A DNA stretch of 56,495 bases from an uncultured Methanobrevibacter sp. (GCF_900314615.1 NZ_OMWA01000018.1:1-56495), one strand, 5' to 3'. Positions 29,187 through 38,166 are shown, numbered from the stretch's first letter. The notes: generated by a model from the sequence alone, not told the origin. A program made the numbers and translations.

Positions 29187-29756
29187 ATGAGTAACAAAGA
29201 GGAACAAATAGTAATGCCTGGAGAAAAATTAGGAATAATTGAACAATATCTTCCAGGAGAAGGTACTTACGATGACAATGGCGACATTAAAGCGTCAGTA
29301 CTGGGCAATGTTAAAATTAATCAAAAAATGAAGGTTATTTCTGTTGAAGGTGATGCTAAACCGGCTTTATTAAAAGTCGGCGATATCATATATGGTCAGA
29401 TAACTGACATTAAACCTCAAAGAGCTAATGTGAATATTGAATGTATGAAAGATAATGCAAGACCATTGGCACTGCCATATATGGGAGCTATCCACATATC
29501 ACAAGCAAAGAAAGATTATCTCGAAAAATTATCTGATGCTTTCAGAATAGGAGACATCATACAAGCAAAAGTAGTTAAAATAACCGGAGATAATGTTGAT
29601 TTAGGTACTGTAGATGATGATTGTGGAGTTCTAAAAGCAATGTGTACCCGTTGCAGAGACTATATGCACACTACTAAAAGAGAAAATGAACTTCAGTGTA
29701 ATACTTGTAATAAAAAAGAGAAACGTAAAGTTTCCAAAAACTATGTTAATGATTAA
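29187..29756 (+). CDS. csl4: Exosome complex RNA-binding subunit Csl4
   Basis: 189 residues: N-terminal domain (VMPGEKLGIIEQYLPGEGTY), central S1 RNA-binding domain (VGDIIYGQITDIKPQRANVNI ... IQAKVVKI), C-terminal zinc ribbon (CTRC and CNTC). It caps the archaeal exosome with Rrp4 and helps recruit DnaG. TTTTTATAAAT at 29154-29164 looks like the TATA box. Rpo11 follows. Confidence 0.96.
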   Translation: MSNKEEQIVMPGEKLGIIEQYLPGEGTYDDNGDIKASVLGNVKINQKMKVISVEGDAKPALLKVGDIIYGQITDIKPQRANVNIECMKDNARPLALPYMGAIHISQAKKDYLEKLSDAFRIGDIIQAKVVKITGDNVDLGTVDDDCGVLKAMCTRCRDYMHTTKRENELQCNTCNKKEKRKVSKNYVND

Positions 29757-29770
29757 TTATGGTTGATAAA

Positions 29771-30049
29771 ATGAAAAATATTGAAATTATTGAAGACAAA
29801 ACTTTAGAATTGACCTTTCGTATAAATGATGAAAGTCACGGAGTTTGCAATGCCTTAAGACATATTTTAATGCAAGATGATGATGTTGAATATGCTGTTT
29901 ACAACATTGATCACCCTCTTACTGGAAAACCAGAAATGACTATCAAAACAAAAAGAGGAAAAAGACCTAGAGTTGTCTTGAAAAAAGCAGCTGAAGAACT
30001 CCAGAAAGAAAGTTCTGATTTTAGAAAACTTATCGATGAAGCTTTATAG
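29771..30049 (+). CDS. rpoL: DNA-directed RNA polymerase subunit L (Rpo11)
   Basis: 92 residues from ATG 29771 after GGTTGAT; an in-frame ATG at 29759 overlaps that site. Signature ESHGVCNALRHILMQDDDVEYAVYNIDHPLTGKPEM is the Rpb11-type dimerisation domain; Rpo11 pairs with Rpo3 as the assembly platform of RNA polymerase. It is in an operon with csl4. The stop is inside a terminator hairpin. Confidence 0.96.
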   Translation: MKNIEIIEDKTLELTFRINDESHGVCNALRHILMQDDDVEYAVYNIDHPLTGKPEMTIKTKRGKRPRVVLKKAAEELQKESSDFRKLIDEAL

Positions 30050-30065
30050 CTTCAAATTATTTTTT
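30038..30065 (+). terminator. Terminator after rpo11
   Basis: GAAGCT, loop TTAT, AGCTTC (30038-30053), then a T-rich run ending in six T. The rpo11 stop (30047-30049) spans loop and 3' arm. Confidence 0.7.
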
Positions 30066-30075
30066 ATGTGATTTA

Positions 30076-30498
30076 ATGGCGAATTACAAGATTCCTTCTG
30101 TAACTACCGATATCTTTATTTTTGATGATGATTTGAATTTCATTTTAATCAAAAGGAAAAATGATCCGTATAAAGATTATTGGGCAATACCTGGAGGATT
30201 TGTTGAATATGGTGAAACTGTCGAAAATGCAGCAGTACGGGAAGCAAAAGAAGAAACCCATATCGATGTGGAACTTAAAGACCTTGTGAATGTCTATTCC
30301 AAACCAGATAGGGACCCTAGAGGACATACAATTACAGTAGCTTATACAGCACAAGGAAACTTTTCCAACAAAAAGGCAGATAGCGATGCAAGTGACATTT
30401 CAGTTTTCAATGAAAAAAAATTGGATGAAATAAAAATTGCATTCGACCATGAAGAAATTATTAGAGATTGCCTAAAAACAGTAAAAAAGAACATTTAA
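30076..30498 (+). CDS. Nudix hydrolase (ADP-ribose pyrophosphatase-like)
   Basis: 140 residues. The Nudix box is complete: GGFVEYGETVENAAVREAKEE. WAIPGGF and the downstream YSKPDRDPRGHTITVAY resemble archaeal ADP-ribose pyrophosphatases (the MJ1149 type, where a proline about 15 residues past the box marks ADP-ribose use). Substrate call is moderate; the fold is certain. Confidence 0.87.
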   Translation: MANYKIPSVTTDIFIFDDDLNFILIKRKNDPYKDYWAIPGGFVEYGETVENAAVREAKEETHIDVELKDLVNVYSKPDRDPRGHTITVAYTAQGNFSNKKADSDASDISVFNEKKLDEIKIAFDHEEIIRDCLKTVKKNI

Positions 30499-30570
30499 TG
30501 CCATATATTTAAATAATTTAAAAAAAAGATTTATTGAATATATAAATAAATTTAAATGAGGGAGAGTTAA

Positions 30571-30879
30571 ATGGAATTTTGTCCTGACTGTGGAGCTATG
30601 TTACTTCCGAAAGATGGGAAGTTAGAATGTAGCTGCGGATATACTAAAAATTTATCAGATGATAATGAATATGAAGTTTCAGACAATAGAGAAGCTGATG
30701 AAACCGTGAAAATGCTTGGAGAAGATGTTGAGGTAGGTCCTACCGTAAACGAGATTTGTCCTGAATGCGGACACGACAAAGCAACCTACAAATTAATCCA
30801 AACCCGTAGTGCTGATGAAGCACCAACCAGAATTTTTAAATGTTCCAAATGTAAACATACTTGGAGAGCATACGACTAA
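30571..30879 (+). CDS. tfs: Transcription factor S (TFIIS/Rpb9-like)
   Basis: 102 residues with two zinc ribbons: N-terminal CPDC/CSC and C-terminal CPECGHDKATY...TRSADEAPTRIFKCSKC. The acidic DE pair in RSADEAPT is the catalytic dipeptide that stimulates RNA cleavage by arrested archaeal RNA polymerase. GAGGGAGAG precedes the ATG. The next gene is 9 nt downstream. Confidence 0.96.
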   Translation: MEFCPDCGAMLLPKDGKLECSCGYTKNLSDDNEYEVSDNREADETVKMLGEDVEVGPTVNEICPECGHDKATYKLIQTRSADEAPTRIFKCSKCKHTWRAYD

Positions 30880-30888
30880 GGGATTTTT

Positions 30889-31863
30889 ATGAAAGATTCT
30901 AAAGATAAAGAGCATAGGATTTCAAATCTCAAAGAAATGATCGGTAATGTCTCCGAAGTCGATGAAAATCAGAATACTGACGACATTGAAGAAGACATTG
31001 AACTGATCAACTATCTTAATGAAGATAGGATAGACGGAGATTTTGAAATCGATGATGAATATATTTATCATCCCGGCAAAGACAAAGGACATGCTATTAA
31101 TTTAGAAGAAAACCCTGTTAATGAAGATTATATAATAAAAGCTCCTAAAGAAAAAGAACTGGAAGATTCAGACTCAAATGAAGGCGAAGACTTCCTTGAT
31201 GACTTCAGTGAAGATTTAAGCGAAAGCTTTGATAACATTATTCATGCCAGAGTTGGAAGAACACCTATAATGGCTATTGTAAGTTCAATTTTAGGACTGA
31301 TTCTCATAGCTATTTCCGCATTTGTCTTTTCATCACGCAGTGACCGTGTTATAGATAATGTTGTTTCAGGTGAAACCAACTTTATATCCATCATATTTTT
31401 AATATTTGGATTGTTATTATTGATTTTTGGAATATACAAGATATTCGGACTTAAAAATCCATTGGAAGGGATGTCAAATAATATAAATTCTATTGAGAAT
31501 AACGAAAAAAAGCCATCCCCTAAAAAAGAGGAACCTGCTGAAAAAGTCATACCAAAAAGCAACATACCTCTTGACAAGGAATCCTACAAAATAGGAGAAT
31601 TCCATATTGGGGACATTAAAGAAAAACTTAAACGACCATCCAAACCAAAAAAACCGACCCCACCAACTCAAGAGGAATTAGATAAAATCCCTCCTGCTCG
31701 AGAAAAACCTCAAGAGAAAAAAGGATTAACTACTGAAGAAATCGAAGAAATCGAATATGAACAGGTAGTTCGAGACAGTCAGTCCATTGATGATATTTTT
31801 GCTGAAGTTGAAGATATTGAAGATATTCCAATAATCTCCGTTGACAGCGAAGATAAAAAATAA
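30889..31863 (+). CDS. Unknown two-helix membrane protein with long acidic N-terminus
   Basis: 324 residues. Residues 1-120 are strongly acidic; helices at about 125-148 and 165-187; the C-terminal part is lysine/proline-rich (for example RPSKPKKPTPP) and then acidic again. Both long tails should be on the same side of the membrane. No enzymatic motif. It follows tfs by 9 nt and precedes tRNA-Arg. Unrecognised family. Confidence 0.75.
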   Translation: MKDSKDKEHRISNLKEMIGNVSEVDENQNTDDIEEDIELINYLNEDRIDGDFEIDDEYIYHPGKDKGHAINLEENPVNEDYIIKAPKEKELEDSDSNEGEDFLDDFSEDLSESFDNIIHARVGRTPIMAIVSSILGLILIAISAFVFSSRSDRVIDNVVSGETNFISIIFLIFGLLLLIFGIYKIFGLKNPLEGMSNNINSIENNEKKPSPKKEEPAEKVIPKSNIPLDKESYKIGEFHIGDIKEKLKRPSKPKKPTPPTQEELDKIPPAREKPQEKKGLTTEEIEEIEYEQVVRDSQSIDDIFAEVEDIEDIPIISVDSEDKK

Positions 31864-31885
31864 AAAAAATATTTTAATTTTATTC

Positions 31886-31959
31886 GGGCCTGTGGTCTAG
31901 TCAGGAATGACGCAGGACTTCGGATCCTGAGATCGGGGGTTCAAATCCCTCCAGGTCCG
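31886..31959 (+). tRNA. tRNA-Arg(UCG)
   Basis: 74-nt cloverleaf. Acceptor GGGCCTG pairs with CAGGTCC (one G-U); anticodon stem CAGGA/TCCTG with loop CTTCGGA gives anticodon TCG (reads CGA); T arm GGGGG/TTCAAAT/CCCTC. Discriminator G; CCA not encoded. No intron. The next base (31960) is already the stop codon of the convergent helicase gene. Confidence 0.93.
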
Positions 31960-33789
31960 CTAATTTTTAATTCTTACAACTGCTTCTTTAAAGAAATCAG
32001 GAATCAGTGATCTGTACATCGGGCTTTTAAAGAGCATGTTAATGTCACTGTCGATAATGTATGTGTAACATGAATCGTCTTCAGCCCTCATTCCACGACC
32101 ATACGCCTGCATAAGAGTCATTACAGTCTTGTAAGCATACCATTTTTTATCCCTTTTCATTCTCATGTTTACCTGCTTGTCTCCAAGATATGGGAATGGC
32201 ATCTTATAGATAATCTGGAATCTGCATTTGTCATAAGGCAAATCCACACCTTCACTCATTGACGGTGAAACAAGAACCAAAGGATTTTCATCTTTCTCAA
32301 AGAAATCCAATATCTGTTCCCTGTTTTGTGATGTGTGTGAAACCAGTCTGGAATTATAAAGATTATTGAGAATATACTGCTGGCATTTATAGCTGTGAGT
32401 GTGTATCAGTCCCTTATCCCCTTCATGTTTTTTAAGAATTTCCTGAAGAATAGGAATAGTTTTGGGAGCAGTATTCTTTATTCTATTTGCAGACATCTTT
32501 CCTGCAAGATTAAGAATAATAGGCCTTTTTTCTTTTGTAAACGGACTGTCGACTTTAATGTGATAAACTTCATTAGGATTCAGTCCCAGCCATTTGGAAA
32601 ACATCTTATGGGAAAGTATTGTTGCGCTCATGAAAATGACTACATCACCATATTTGAGAAGGTTATCCTTGGCGTAATGATGGACTCTTAAAGGTTTGAA
32701 GGTAACTCCGCTTTCCTCTGCATCAATAACCCAGTTTTTAGGTTCTTTTTCAAGGTTATTTGTTAAAGTTTTTAGTCTGCCTATGGTTGAGCGGATTCTG
32801 TCGGCCTTATTTTTCTTAACATCCTTCAAATCTATTTCCTCATAGCTTTCCCTTATGGCATCAATTTCCATTATCCAGTCTTTAAGTTCCCCGTCCTTTA
32901 GGGTTTCAGGGGAAATGTGTTTGCTGATGTCATTTTCAAGGGTTCTGTTGTAGAGTGTGACTTCCATTGTAGCCATCAGCTTGTTTTCAATGTTGTGGGC
33001 CTCGTCAAGAATCAGAAGAGAACGTGGGGCGAAATGCTTTACATAGTTCAGCTCAACAATTGCATAATCATAATTCATCAGTGTTATAGGTGAGTTGATA
33101 GCATTGGCTTTCTGATTCCAGTAATGGCAGTGGTTAGGTGACTGGTAAAATACTGTTCCGCCATGTGAATCTTCAAATGCGAGCTCTGCATCCAAAGAAG
33201 GATTTTTTGCAACACCATACGGACAGTAGAAATTGCTGGATGCCGGTGCAGTTTTACATAATCCCATATCACATGAAAGGTCCAAATTCGAATTCAGACA
33301 TGCGAAATTGCCCCTTCCTTTAACAAGTGGAAAATCGAACTCATTTGAATACTGGGACTGCAACTGCTTGGTCATTGTCAGTATGTATGCTGATTCATAC
33401 ATTTTGGCAAGAGTTGTTGCGATAGCGGATTTTCCGGTACCGGTACCTGCCTCAAGAATTATGTATTTGTAACCCTGCTTAATTGCATCGTTGATATCCT
33501 GAATAATATCCAGCTGACCGAATCTAGGCTCTTCAAAAGGGAAATTTTCAATTATCTCATCGTCGATATGAGGATATATCTCTTTAATATAAGCTGCAGT
33601 TCCCTCATCCAGCTTATGATTATCGACAGAATAAACTTCAGGTATTTCATCATCCAATATAGACCTTTTTCTAGGCTTTGAAAAACTAAACAGATTTGTT
33701 GGACCGCCGGACTTCTTATTACTTGAATTCTCACAAGTACAATTACTTTTTAACATCCCACAATTTGGGCAAAATAACGAATTTGACAT
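31960..33789 (-). CDS. XPD/DinG-like superfamily 2 DNA helicase with Fe-S cluster
   Basis: 609 residues. An N-terminal zinc-ribbon-like start (C7, C10, C17, C19) precedes Walker A AGTGTGKS (114-121), four Fe-S cysteines (C164, C173, C178, C189), DEAH (262-265) and, near the C-terminus, motif VI QAYGRGMRAEDD. This is the DEAD_2/HELICc2 architecture of XPD/Rad3/DinG 5'-3' helicases in DNA repair. The extra N-terminal zinc ribbon is not part of minimal archaeal XPD, so it is more a DinG-like paralogue than XPD itself. Confidence 0.9.
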   Translation of the reverse strand: MSNSLFCPNCGMLKSNCTCENSSNKKSGGPTNLFSFSKPRKRSILDDEIPEVYSVDNHKLDEGTAAYIKEIYPHIDDEIIENFPFEEPRFGQLDIIQDINDAIKQGYKYIILEAGTGTGKSAIATTLAKMYESAYILTMTKQLQSQYSNEFDFPLVKGRGNFACLNSNLDLSCDMGLCKTAPASSNFYCPYGVAKNPSLDAELAFEDSHGGTVFYQSPNHCHYWNQKANAINSPITLMNYDYAIVELNYVKHFAPRSLLILDEAHNIENKLMATMEVTLYNRTLENDISKHISPETLKDGELKDWIMEIDAIRESYEEIDLKDVKKNKADRIRSTIGRLKTLTNNLEKEPKNWVIDAEESGVTFKPLRVHHYAKDNLLKYGDVVIFMSATILSHKMFSKWLGLNPNEVYHIKVDSPFTKEKRPIILNLAGKMSANRIKNTAPKTIPILQEILKKHEGDKGLIHTHSYKCQQYILNNLYNSRLVSHTSQNREQILDFFEKDENPLVLVSPSMSEGVDLPYDKCRFQIIYKMPFPYLGDKQVNMRMKRDKKWYAYKTVMTLMQAYGRGMRAEDDSCYTYIIDSDINMLFKSPMYRSLIPDFFKEAVVRIKN

Positions 33790-33884
33790 TAAAGATATAT
33801 TAGTTAGTATAATATAAATAAATTATAGAAAGAGCATTTGAAAAGTAATATTCAAAATAAAATATTGTTATAAAAAGTGATTAT

Positions 33885-34586
33885 ATGGCTAAAAAAGGAA
33901 AATTGATTGGAATTGGTGTTGGACCGGGAGATACAGAATTACTTACATTAAAAGCAGCAAGAATATTAAAATCAGTCCCTGTTGTATTTTCACCAAAATC
34001 CGCCAAAGAAAAAGAAAGTATTGCACTGTCAATTGTTAGACCAATACTTAAAGAAAGAAAAGATTACAAAAGATTAATGCTTGTTGAACCAATATTTCCA
34101 ATGATAGAAGATAAAGAGGAGTTAGAAAAAGTCTGGACAAGTGCGTCTGAAATGATTGCCCAATACCTTGACAGCGGAAGAGATGTTGCATTTATTACTT
34201 TAGGAGACAGCTCCGTATTCAGTACTTATTCTTATGTGCAAAAGAAATTAGCCGGAAGATATGAAATTGAAACCGTTCCGGGAATTACTTCATTTACAGC
34301 ATGTGCGGCTGCAAGAAACAAGGCATTGGTCGAACAGAACCAGATTTTAACAATTGTGCCTAAAATAGATGACAGGCTTGAGGAAGTTCTAGAATACAGC
34401 AACTCAGTTGTCCTTATGAAAGCTTCCAGAAACACTTCCGATTTGGAAAAAACAATTGAAGAAAAAGAAAGACCTAAAGAAATCTATTCCGTGCAGAACT
34501 GTACACGTGAAAATGAAAAAATAATTGAAGGATTTTCAAACGAAAAACCTTACCTTACAACTACAATTATAAAATTTGACGATTAA
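33885..34586 (+). CDS. cbiL: Cobalt-factor II / precorrin-2 C20-methyltransferase
   Basis: 233 residues. SAM-dependent tetrapyrrole methylase: N-terminal GIGVGPGDTELLTLKA, then GDSSVFSTYSYV and ETVPGITSFTACAA typical of CbiL/CobI. It methylates C-20 of the corrin precursor in anaerobic cobalamin synthesis, needed for the methyltransferases of methanogenesis. No other cbi gene is adjacent. Its end overlaps the convergent msvR-like gene by 4 nt. Confidence 0.94.
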   Translation: MAKKGKLIGIGVGPGDTELLTLKAARILKSVPVVFSPKSAKEKESIALSIVRPILKERKDYKRLMLVEPIFPMIEDKEELEKVWTSASEMIAQYLDSGRDVAFITLGDSSVFSTYSYVQKKLAGRYEIETVPGITSFTACAAARNKALVEQNQILTIVPKIDDRLEEVLEYSNSVVLMKASRNTSDLEKTIEEKERPKEIYSVQNCTRENEKIIEGFSNEKPYLTTTIIKFDD

Positions 34587-35353
34587 TTTGATTTGATACC
34601 GAGAGGTTCAATTTCAAATACACATTTTTCATCTCCCATAGTATAGCATTGAGTTTCAATGACGCTGACGGGGAGATTGAAAAATTCAGTGAAAAGACCT
34701 TCAAGAATACCGGTGTCCAAAAAGCATGCCGGTTTTCCTGTTTTTGGAAGAAACTTGCATTCAAAGCAGTCATAGGTTGTGATTTTTATAATCTGACCAA
34801 CTTTAAATGTCATCCTTCCCAAACCTTTTCTTTGCCAGAATTCGGCAAGATTTTGCATGAATACATCCAAATCATCATCATATAATTTATCAAAAATGGA
34901 TCTGCCTATGCTGTTTCCTGTTGACTGCATTATCGGGTCAATATTTATTCCTTCCTGGATAAGCATTGACTTTAAGGTATGAAACAGCAATGTAGAAAAC
35001 TCTTCGTCCTCTTCAACAAGGTTTTTAATTAAATAATCAGATTGGGTTTCATGTATTTCTTTTGGCTCACCTGTATCTACAGAACCTATATATTTGGAGT
35101 TTAAATAGAATATTTTTTTTCTGTTATCTACCGGATGAACCTTATATGAGATAATACCACGTTCACGTAGACTTTTGAGATGAACTGATACTGTAGATTT
35201 TGATTTACCAGTATTACTTACAATTTCATCAAATTCCATGTCCCGGTCCCTTAGCATTTCAAGAATTGTAAGTTTTACCGGACTTTTAACCACATTTACA
35301 CCAATGTTGTCATTGGGATTTGAAAAAATTTGGATAGGTTTCTGTTCGCTCAT
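34583..35353 (-). CDS. MsvR-like transcription regulator (winged HTH + V4R domain)
   Basis: 256 residues. The N-terminal ArsR-type winged helix (LTILEMLRDRDMEFDEIVSN, SKSTVSVHLKSLRERGIISY) is followed by a linker and a V4R domain (MTFKVGQIIKITTYDCFECKFLP ... TQCYTMGDEKCVFEIEP). Several cysteines (DCFEC, PAC, TQC, EKC) fit redox sensing. This is the layout of MsvR, a methanogen-specific redox regulator that in Methanothermobacter controls itself and oxidative-stress genes. TTCG-type half-sites lie 130-180 bp upstream of the ATG. Confidence 0.85.
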   Translation of the reverse strand: MSEQKPIQIFSNPNDNIGVNVVKSPVKLTILEMLRDRDMEFDEIVSNTGKSKSTVSVHLKSLRERGIISYKVHPVDNRKKIFYLNSKYIGSVDTGEPKEIHETQSDYLIKNLVEEDEEFSTLLFHTLKSMLIQEGINIDPIMQSTGNSIGRSIFDKLYDDDLDVFMQNLAEFWQRKGLGRMTFKVGQIIKITTYDCFECKFLPKTGKPACFLDTGILEGLFTEFFNLPVSVIETQCYTMGDEKCVFEIEPLGIKSN

Positions 35354-35484
35354 GTTTTATATCCCCCAATATATAATATTATTTAACATTTATAGGTTAA
35401 TAAATATATCTATTAATTAAAAAAGACATTTCGTTCAAAAATTTATTATTAAAATGAACAAAATAAAAAGCAATGAAAAAAATT

Positions 35485-35530
35485 AATACGAACTGTTCGT
35501 TCAAATCCAAATAAATAGTTCGTATACTTA
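35485..35530. promoter_or_regulatory. Candidate MsvR-type operator (TACGAA/TTCGTA half-sites), repeat copy R0
   Basis: TACGAA CTG TTCGTT at 35487-35501 is an inverted half-site pair, and a further TTCGTA lies at 35519-35524. The published MsvR site, as I recall it, is built from TTCGTA and TACGAA half-sites. The stretch 35491-35530 also matches two other 40-bp copies at 38949 and 39928. Confidence 0.45.
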
Positions 35531-35572
35531 ACGTTTTTAGCATTAACAGGACATTTTTTAAATTGTGCAAGG

Positions 35573-36322
35573 TCATATTTTAAACAGTTTTTTTGCATTG
35601 CCGGCAGTTATTTCAATGACTTTATCTTCATCCATTTCCAGTTCTTGAGCCAGTTTTTCTGTGATACAGCTTAAATTCAGCGGAGTATTAACTTCTCCCC
35701 GTTTCTGTTCAGGAGCAAGATATGGTGAATCAGTTTCAACAAGAATATGATTAACATCAATGCTTTTTGCCATTTTCCTTGTTTTCTTGTTGTTAGTGTG
35801 AGTGATAGGTCCTGCAATTCCAATGAAAAAACCCAATTTGATGAACTGCTTTGCCATTTCAGCTGAACCCAGATAACAATGCATAGATCCAGCCACATCA
35901 TGCCTTTTCAGTATGTCATAGGTATCCTGCATCGCCTTTCTTGAATGGACTATCACAGGAAGGCCGTGTTTTTCTGCAAGACCTAGCATATTTTCAAACA
36001 GTTCAATCTGGCGGTCCCTGTTGTCCTTTGTGTGATAATAGTCAAGGCCGATTTCTCCTACTGCGACAACATTTTCATTTTTGAGCTGCTCATCCAACAA
36101 AGTGACATCATCATCTGTCAGCTTATCTGCAAATGAATAAAGATAGCCTAAAGCGGCATGGACATTTCCGTATTTTTCAGACATCTCCAATACTTCCAGG
36201 TTACTTTGAGGGTCTGTCCCATTCACTATCATATGTATATCCCTTTTTGCAGCTTCTTTTATGATTTCTTCCGCATTTTCCATTTCGCTTTTGTAAATGT
36301 GGCAGTGAGTATCTATTATCAT
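35573..36322 (-). CDS. TatD-family metal-dependent hydrolase
   Basis: 249 residues. The amidohydrolase-like barrel starts with DTHCHIY (HxH metal ligands); VGEIGLDYY has the bridging Glu; VIVHSRKA and MHCYLG give histidines; ETDSPYLAPE is the final Asp motif. TatD enzymes are 3'-5' DNA exonucleases or deoxyribonucleases in repair. Confidence 0.95.
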   Translation of the reverse strand: MIIDTHCHIYKSEMENAEEIIKEAAKRDIHMIVNGTDPQSNLEVLEMSEKYGNVHAALGYLYSFADKLTDDDVTLLDEQLKNENVVAVGEIGLDYYHTKDNRDRQIELFENMLGLAEKHGLPVIVHSRKAMQDTYDILKRHDVAGSMHCYLGSAEMAKQFIKLGFFIGIAGPITHTNNKKTRKMAKSIDVNHILVETDSPYLAPEQKRGEVNTPLNLSCITEKLAQELEMDEDKVIEITAGNAKKLFKI

Positions 36323-36406
36323 GAAAAATCCCTAATTGCATAATTTTTTATGTCATCTAATCAATAGTTATATTGTAAATTAAATTATATTTTTTGGTGA
36401 AATGAG

Positions 36407-37117
36407 ATGGATGAAAAGTTTTCAAGAACAGAAATGTTAATTGGAAATGACGGAATGGACAAATTGAGCGATGCCAAAGTTGCCATTTTCGGACTTGGCG
36501 GCGTAGGCTCTTTTGTCTGTGAAGGACTTGCAAGAAGCGGAATAGGGAATTTTGTTTTGGTTGACTTTGACAAGATAGATGAAAGCAACATCAACAGACA
36601 GCTAATTGCAACCGTTGATACAATAGGAAAGCATAAAGTTGACGTGATGGCTGAAAGAATCCATAAAATCAATCCGGATGCGAATGTTGAAACATATAAG
36701 GAATTCTACATGGCCGACTGTGAAATAGACATCATTACCAAAGATTTGTCCTATGCCGTTGACTGCGTGGATACGATAATGGCGAAAATCGCAATTATCT
36801 GCAAATGTGATGAACTTGGCGTTCCTGTAATCTCATCAATGGGAACCGGTAACAAGTTGGATCCGACCATGTTTGAAGTTGCAGACATTTATGAAACTTC
36901 CGTATGCCCGCTTGCCAGAATAATGAAAAAGGACCTTAGAAAAAGAAATATTGAAAAATGTAAGGTCGTATATTCACAGGAACATGCAATAAACACCAAT
37001 GACCATCCGATAAATAAGGACCTGAAATTCAAGGTGAAAGGAAGCGTTTCATTTGTGCCGTCTGTAGCCGGACTTACAATTGCAGGTGAAGTGATAAAAG
37101 ATATTGCAGGCAAATAG
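36407..37117 (+). CDS. tcdA: TcdA/CsdL-like E1 enzyme, probable tRNA t6A37 dehydratase
   Basis: 236 residues of the ThiF/MoeB superfamily. Nucleotide-binding FGLGGVGSFVCEGLARSGI, ESNINRQ and DCVDTIMAKIAI; YETSVCPLARIMKKDLRKRNI matches the TcdA/CsdL subgroup rather than MoeB or UBA-like enzymes. TcdA uses ATP to cyclise t6A at tRNA position 37 to ct6A. The t6A-methyltransferase TrmO is 23 nt downstream, which supports a tRNA-modification role. Confidence 0.85.
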   Translation: MDEKFSRTEMLIGNDGMDKLSDAKVAIFGLGGVGSFVCEGLARSGIGNFVLVDFDKIDESNINRQLIATVDTIGKHKVDVMAERIHKINPDANVETYKEFYMADCEIDIITKDLSYAVDCVDTIMAKIAIICKCDELGVPVISSMGTGNKLDPTMFEVADIYETSVCPLARIMKKDLRKRNIEKCKVVYSQEHAINTNDHPINKDLKFKVKGSVSFVPSVAGLTIAGEVIKDIAGK

Positions 37118-37140
37118 TATCACATTTAGGAGATGATTTT

Positions 37141-37533
37141 ATGGATGAAGAAATAATTTTTAAACCTGTTGGCTACATAAAGTCCCCCTACGAGGATGTT
37201 AATAATATGCCAAAGTCCACTAGAGAATCCGGAGATGTTGAAGCGGAAATTATTATCAATGAGGAGTATCTGGAAAGCATGTCCAGCATGGAAGCCGGTG
37301 AAGAATACATGGTATTATTCCATTTTCACAAATCAAAAGGATTCAAGCAAAGAGTCCCTTTTAGAGGAAACGGCCCAGTAAAGGGATTGTTCTCAACCCA
37401 TGCCCCGAATAGGCCGAATCCGATTGGAATTTCCACAATAAAAATTAAAGAGATAAACGGCAATGTCATCAGGTTTACCGGTGTTGACATGCTGAACGGC
37501 ACCCCAGTACTTGACATTAAGGATATTATTTGA
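37141..37533 (+). CDS. trmO: TrmO-like tRNA (t6A37) methyltransferase (TsaA/UPF0066)
   Basis: 130 residues, a complete single domain. The signature FSTHAPNRPNPIGIS and the ending VDMLNGTPVLDIK are diagnostic of the UPF0066 beta-barrel SAM methyltransferases. TrmO N6-methylates t6A37 to m6t6A in bacteria; the archaeal substrate is presumed similar. It shares an operon with tcdA. Confidence 0.88.
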   Translation: MDEEIIFKPVGYIKSPYEDVNNMPKSTRESGDVEAEIIINEEYLESMSSMEAGEEYMVLFHFHKSKGFKQRVPFRGNGPVKGLFSTHAPNRPNPIGISTIKIKEINGNVIRFTGVDMLNGTPVLDIKDII

Positions 37534-37549
37534 AAAAAGAATAGATAAA

Positions 37550-38166
37550 ATGTCAAATGAAAAAGATGCACTAAAAGAATTAAGAGCTATAACAAAAAAT
37601 AAGGAATGCTGGAAAGAAAATACTGACAATGTTGCCAGCAAATTGAATGAAAATTATTCGTCAAACGTTAAGGCAAAGGCATTATGGATTCTTGGAGAGA
37701 TGGGACTGAAGTACCCTGAAGAGATAGAAGGATATGTCAGAGATATTGTCTGCTACATGGAAGACGAAAATCCCAAATTGCGGGAAAGATCAACAAATGC
37801 AATAGGAAGAATCGGCAGGGCAGATAAAAATCTGATACTCCCCACTTAGATAAACTAATGACTATGAAAGACGATGAATCTGAAAACGTCAGACATGCAT
37901 TCATATAGGCCTGTGAAAACATTGCAACAAACGCTCCCGAACTATTTTTAGAAAATCTTGAAATTTTTTTAGAAATGATTTCAGATTCAAGCGATAAGGT
38001 TTGGATAGAAGCTCCTGAAATGTTTAGAGTTGTCGGAAAACAAAAACCAGACCATGTAAAACCCTACCTGAAAAAATTAGAATGGATTGCAGAAAATGAT
38101 GAAAACCCTATTGTCCGAATCCACAGCGAGGGCACAATTCGAATTACAAAAAGAGCCTTGAAATAA
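37550..38166 (+). pseudogene. HEAT-repeat protein gene with one frameshift and one nonsense codon
   Basis: From ATG 37550 a HEAT-like sequence (KAKALWILGEMGLKYPEEIE ... LRERSTNAIGRIGRADKNLILP) stops at 37847-37849. Deleting one T near 37844 explains the shift: restored, the sequence reads ILPYLDKLM and continues. It then meets TAG at 37906-37908 in HAFI-stop-ACENIA, where Trp (TGG) is expected, and goes on in the same frame to 38166. The reconstructed protein is about 205 residues of HEAT repeats, a binding scaffold. It lies 16 nt after trmO. Confidence 0.85.
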
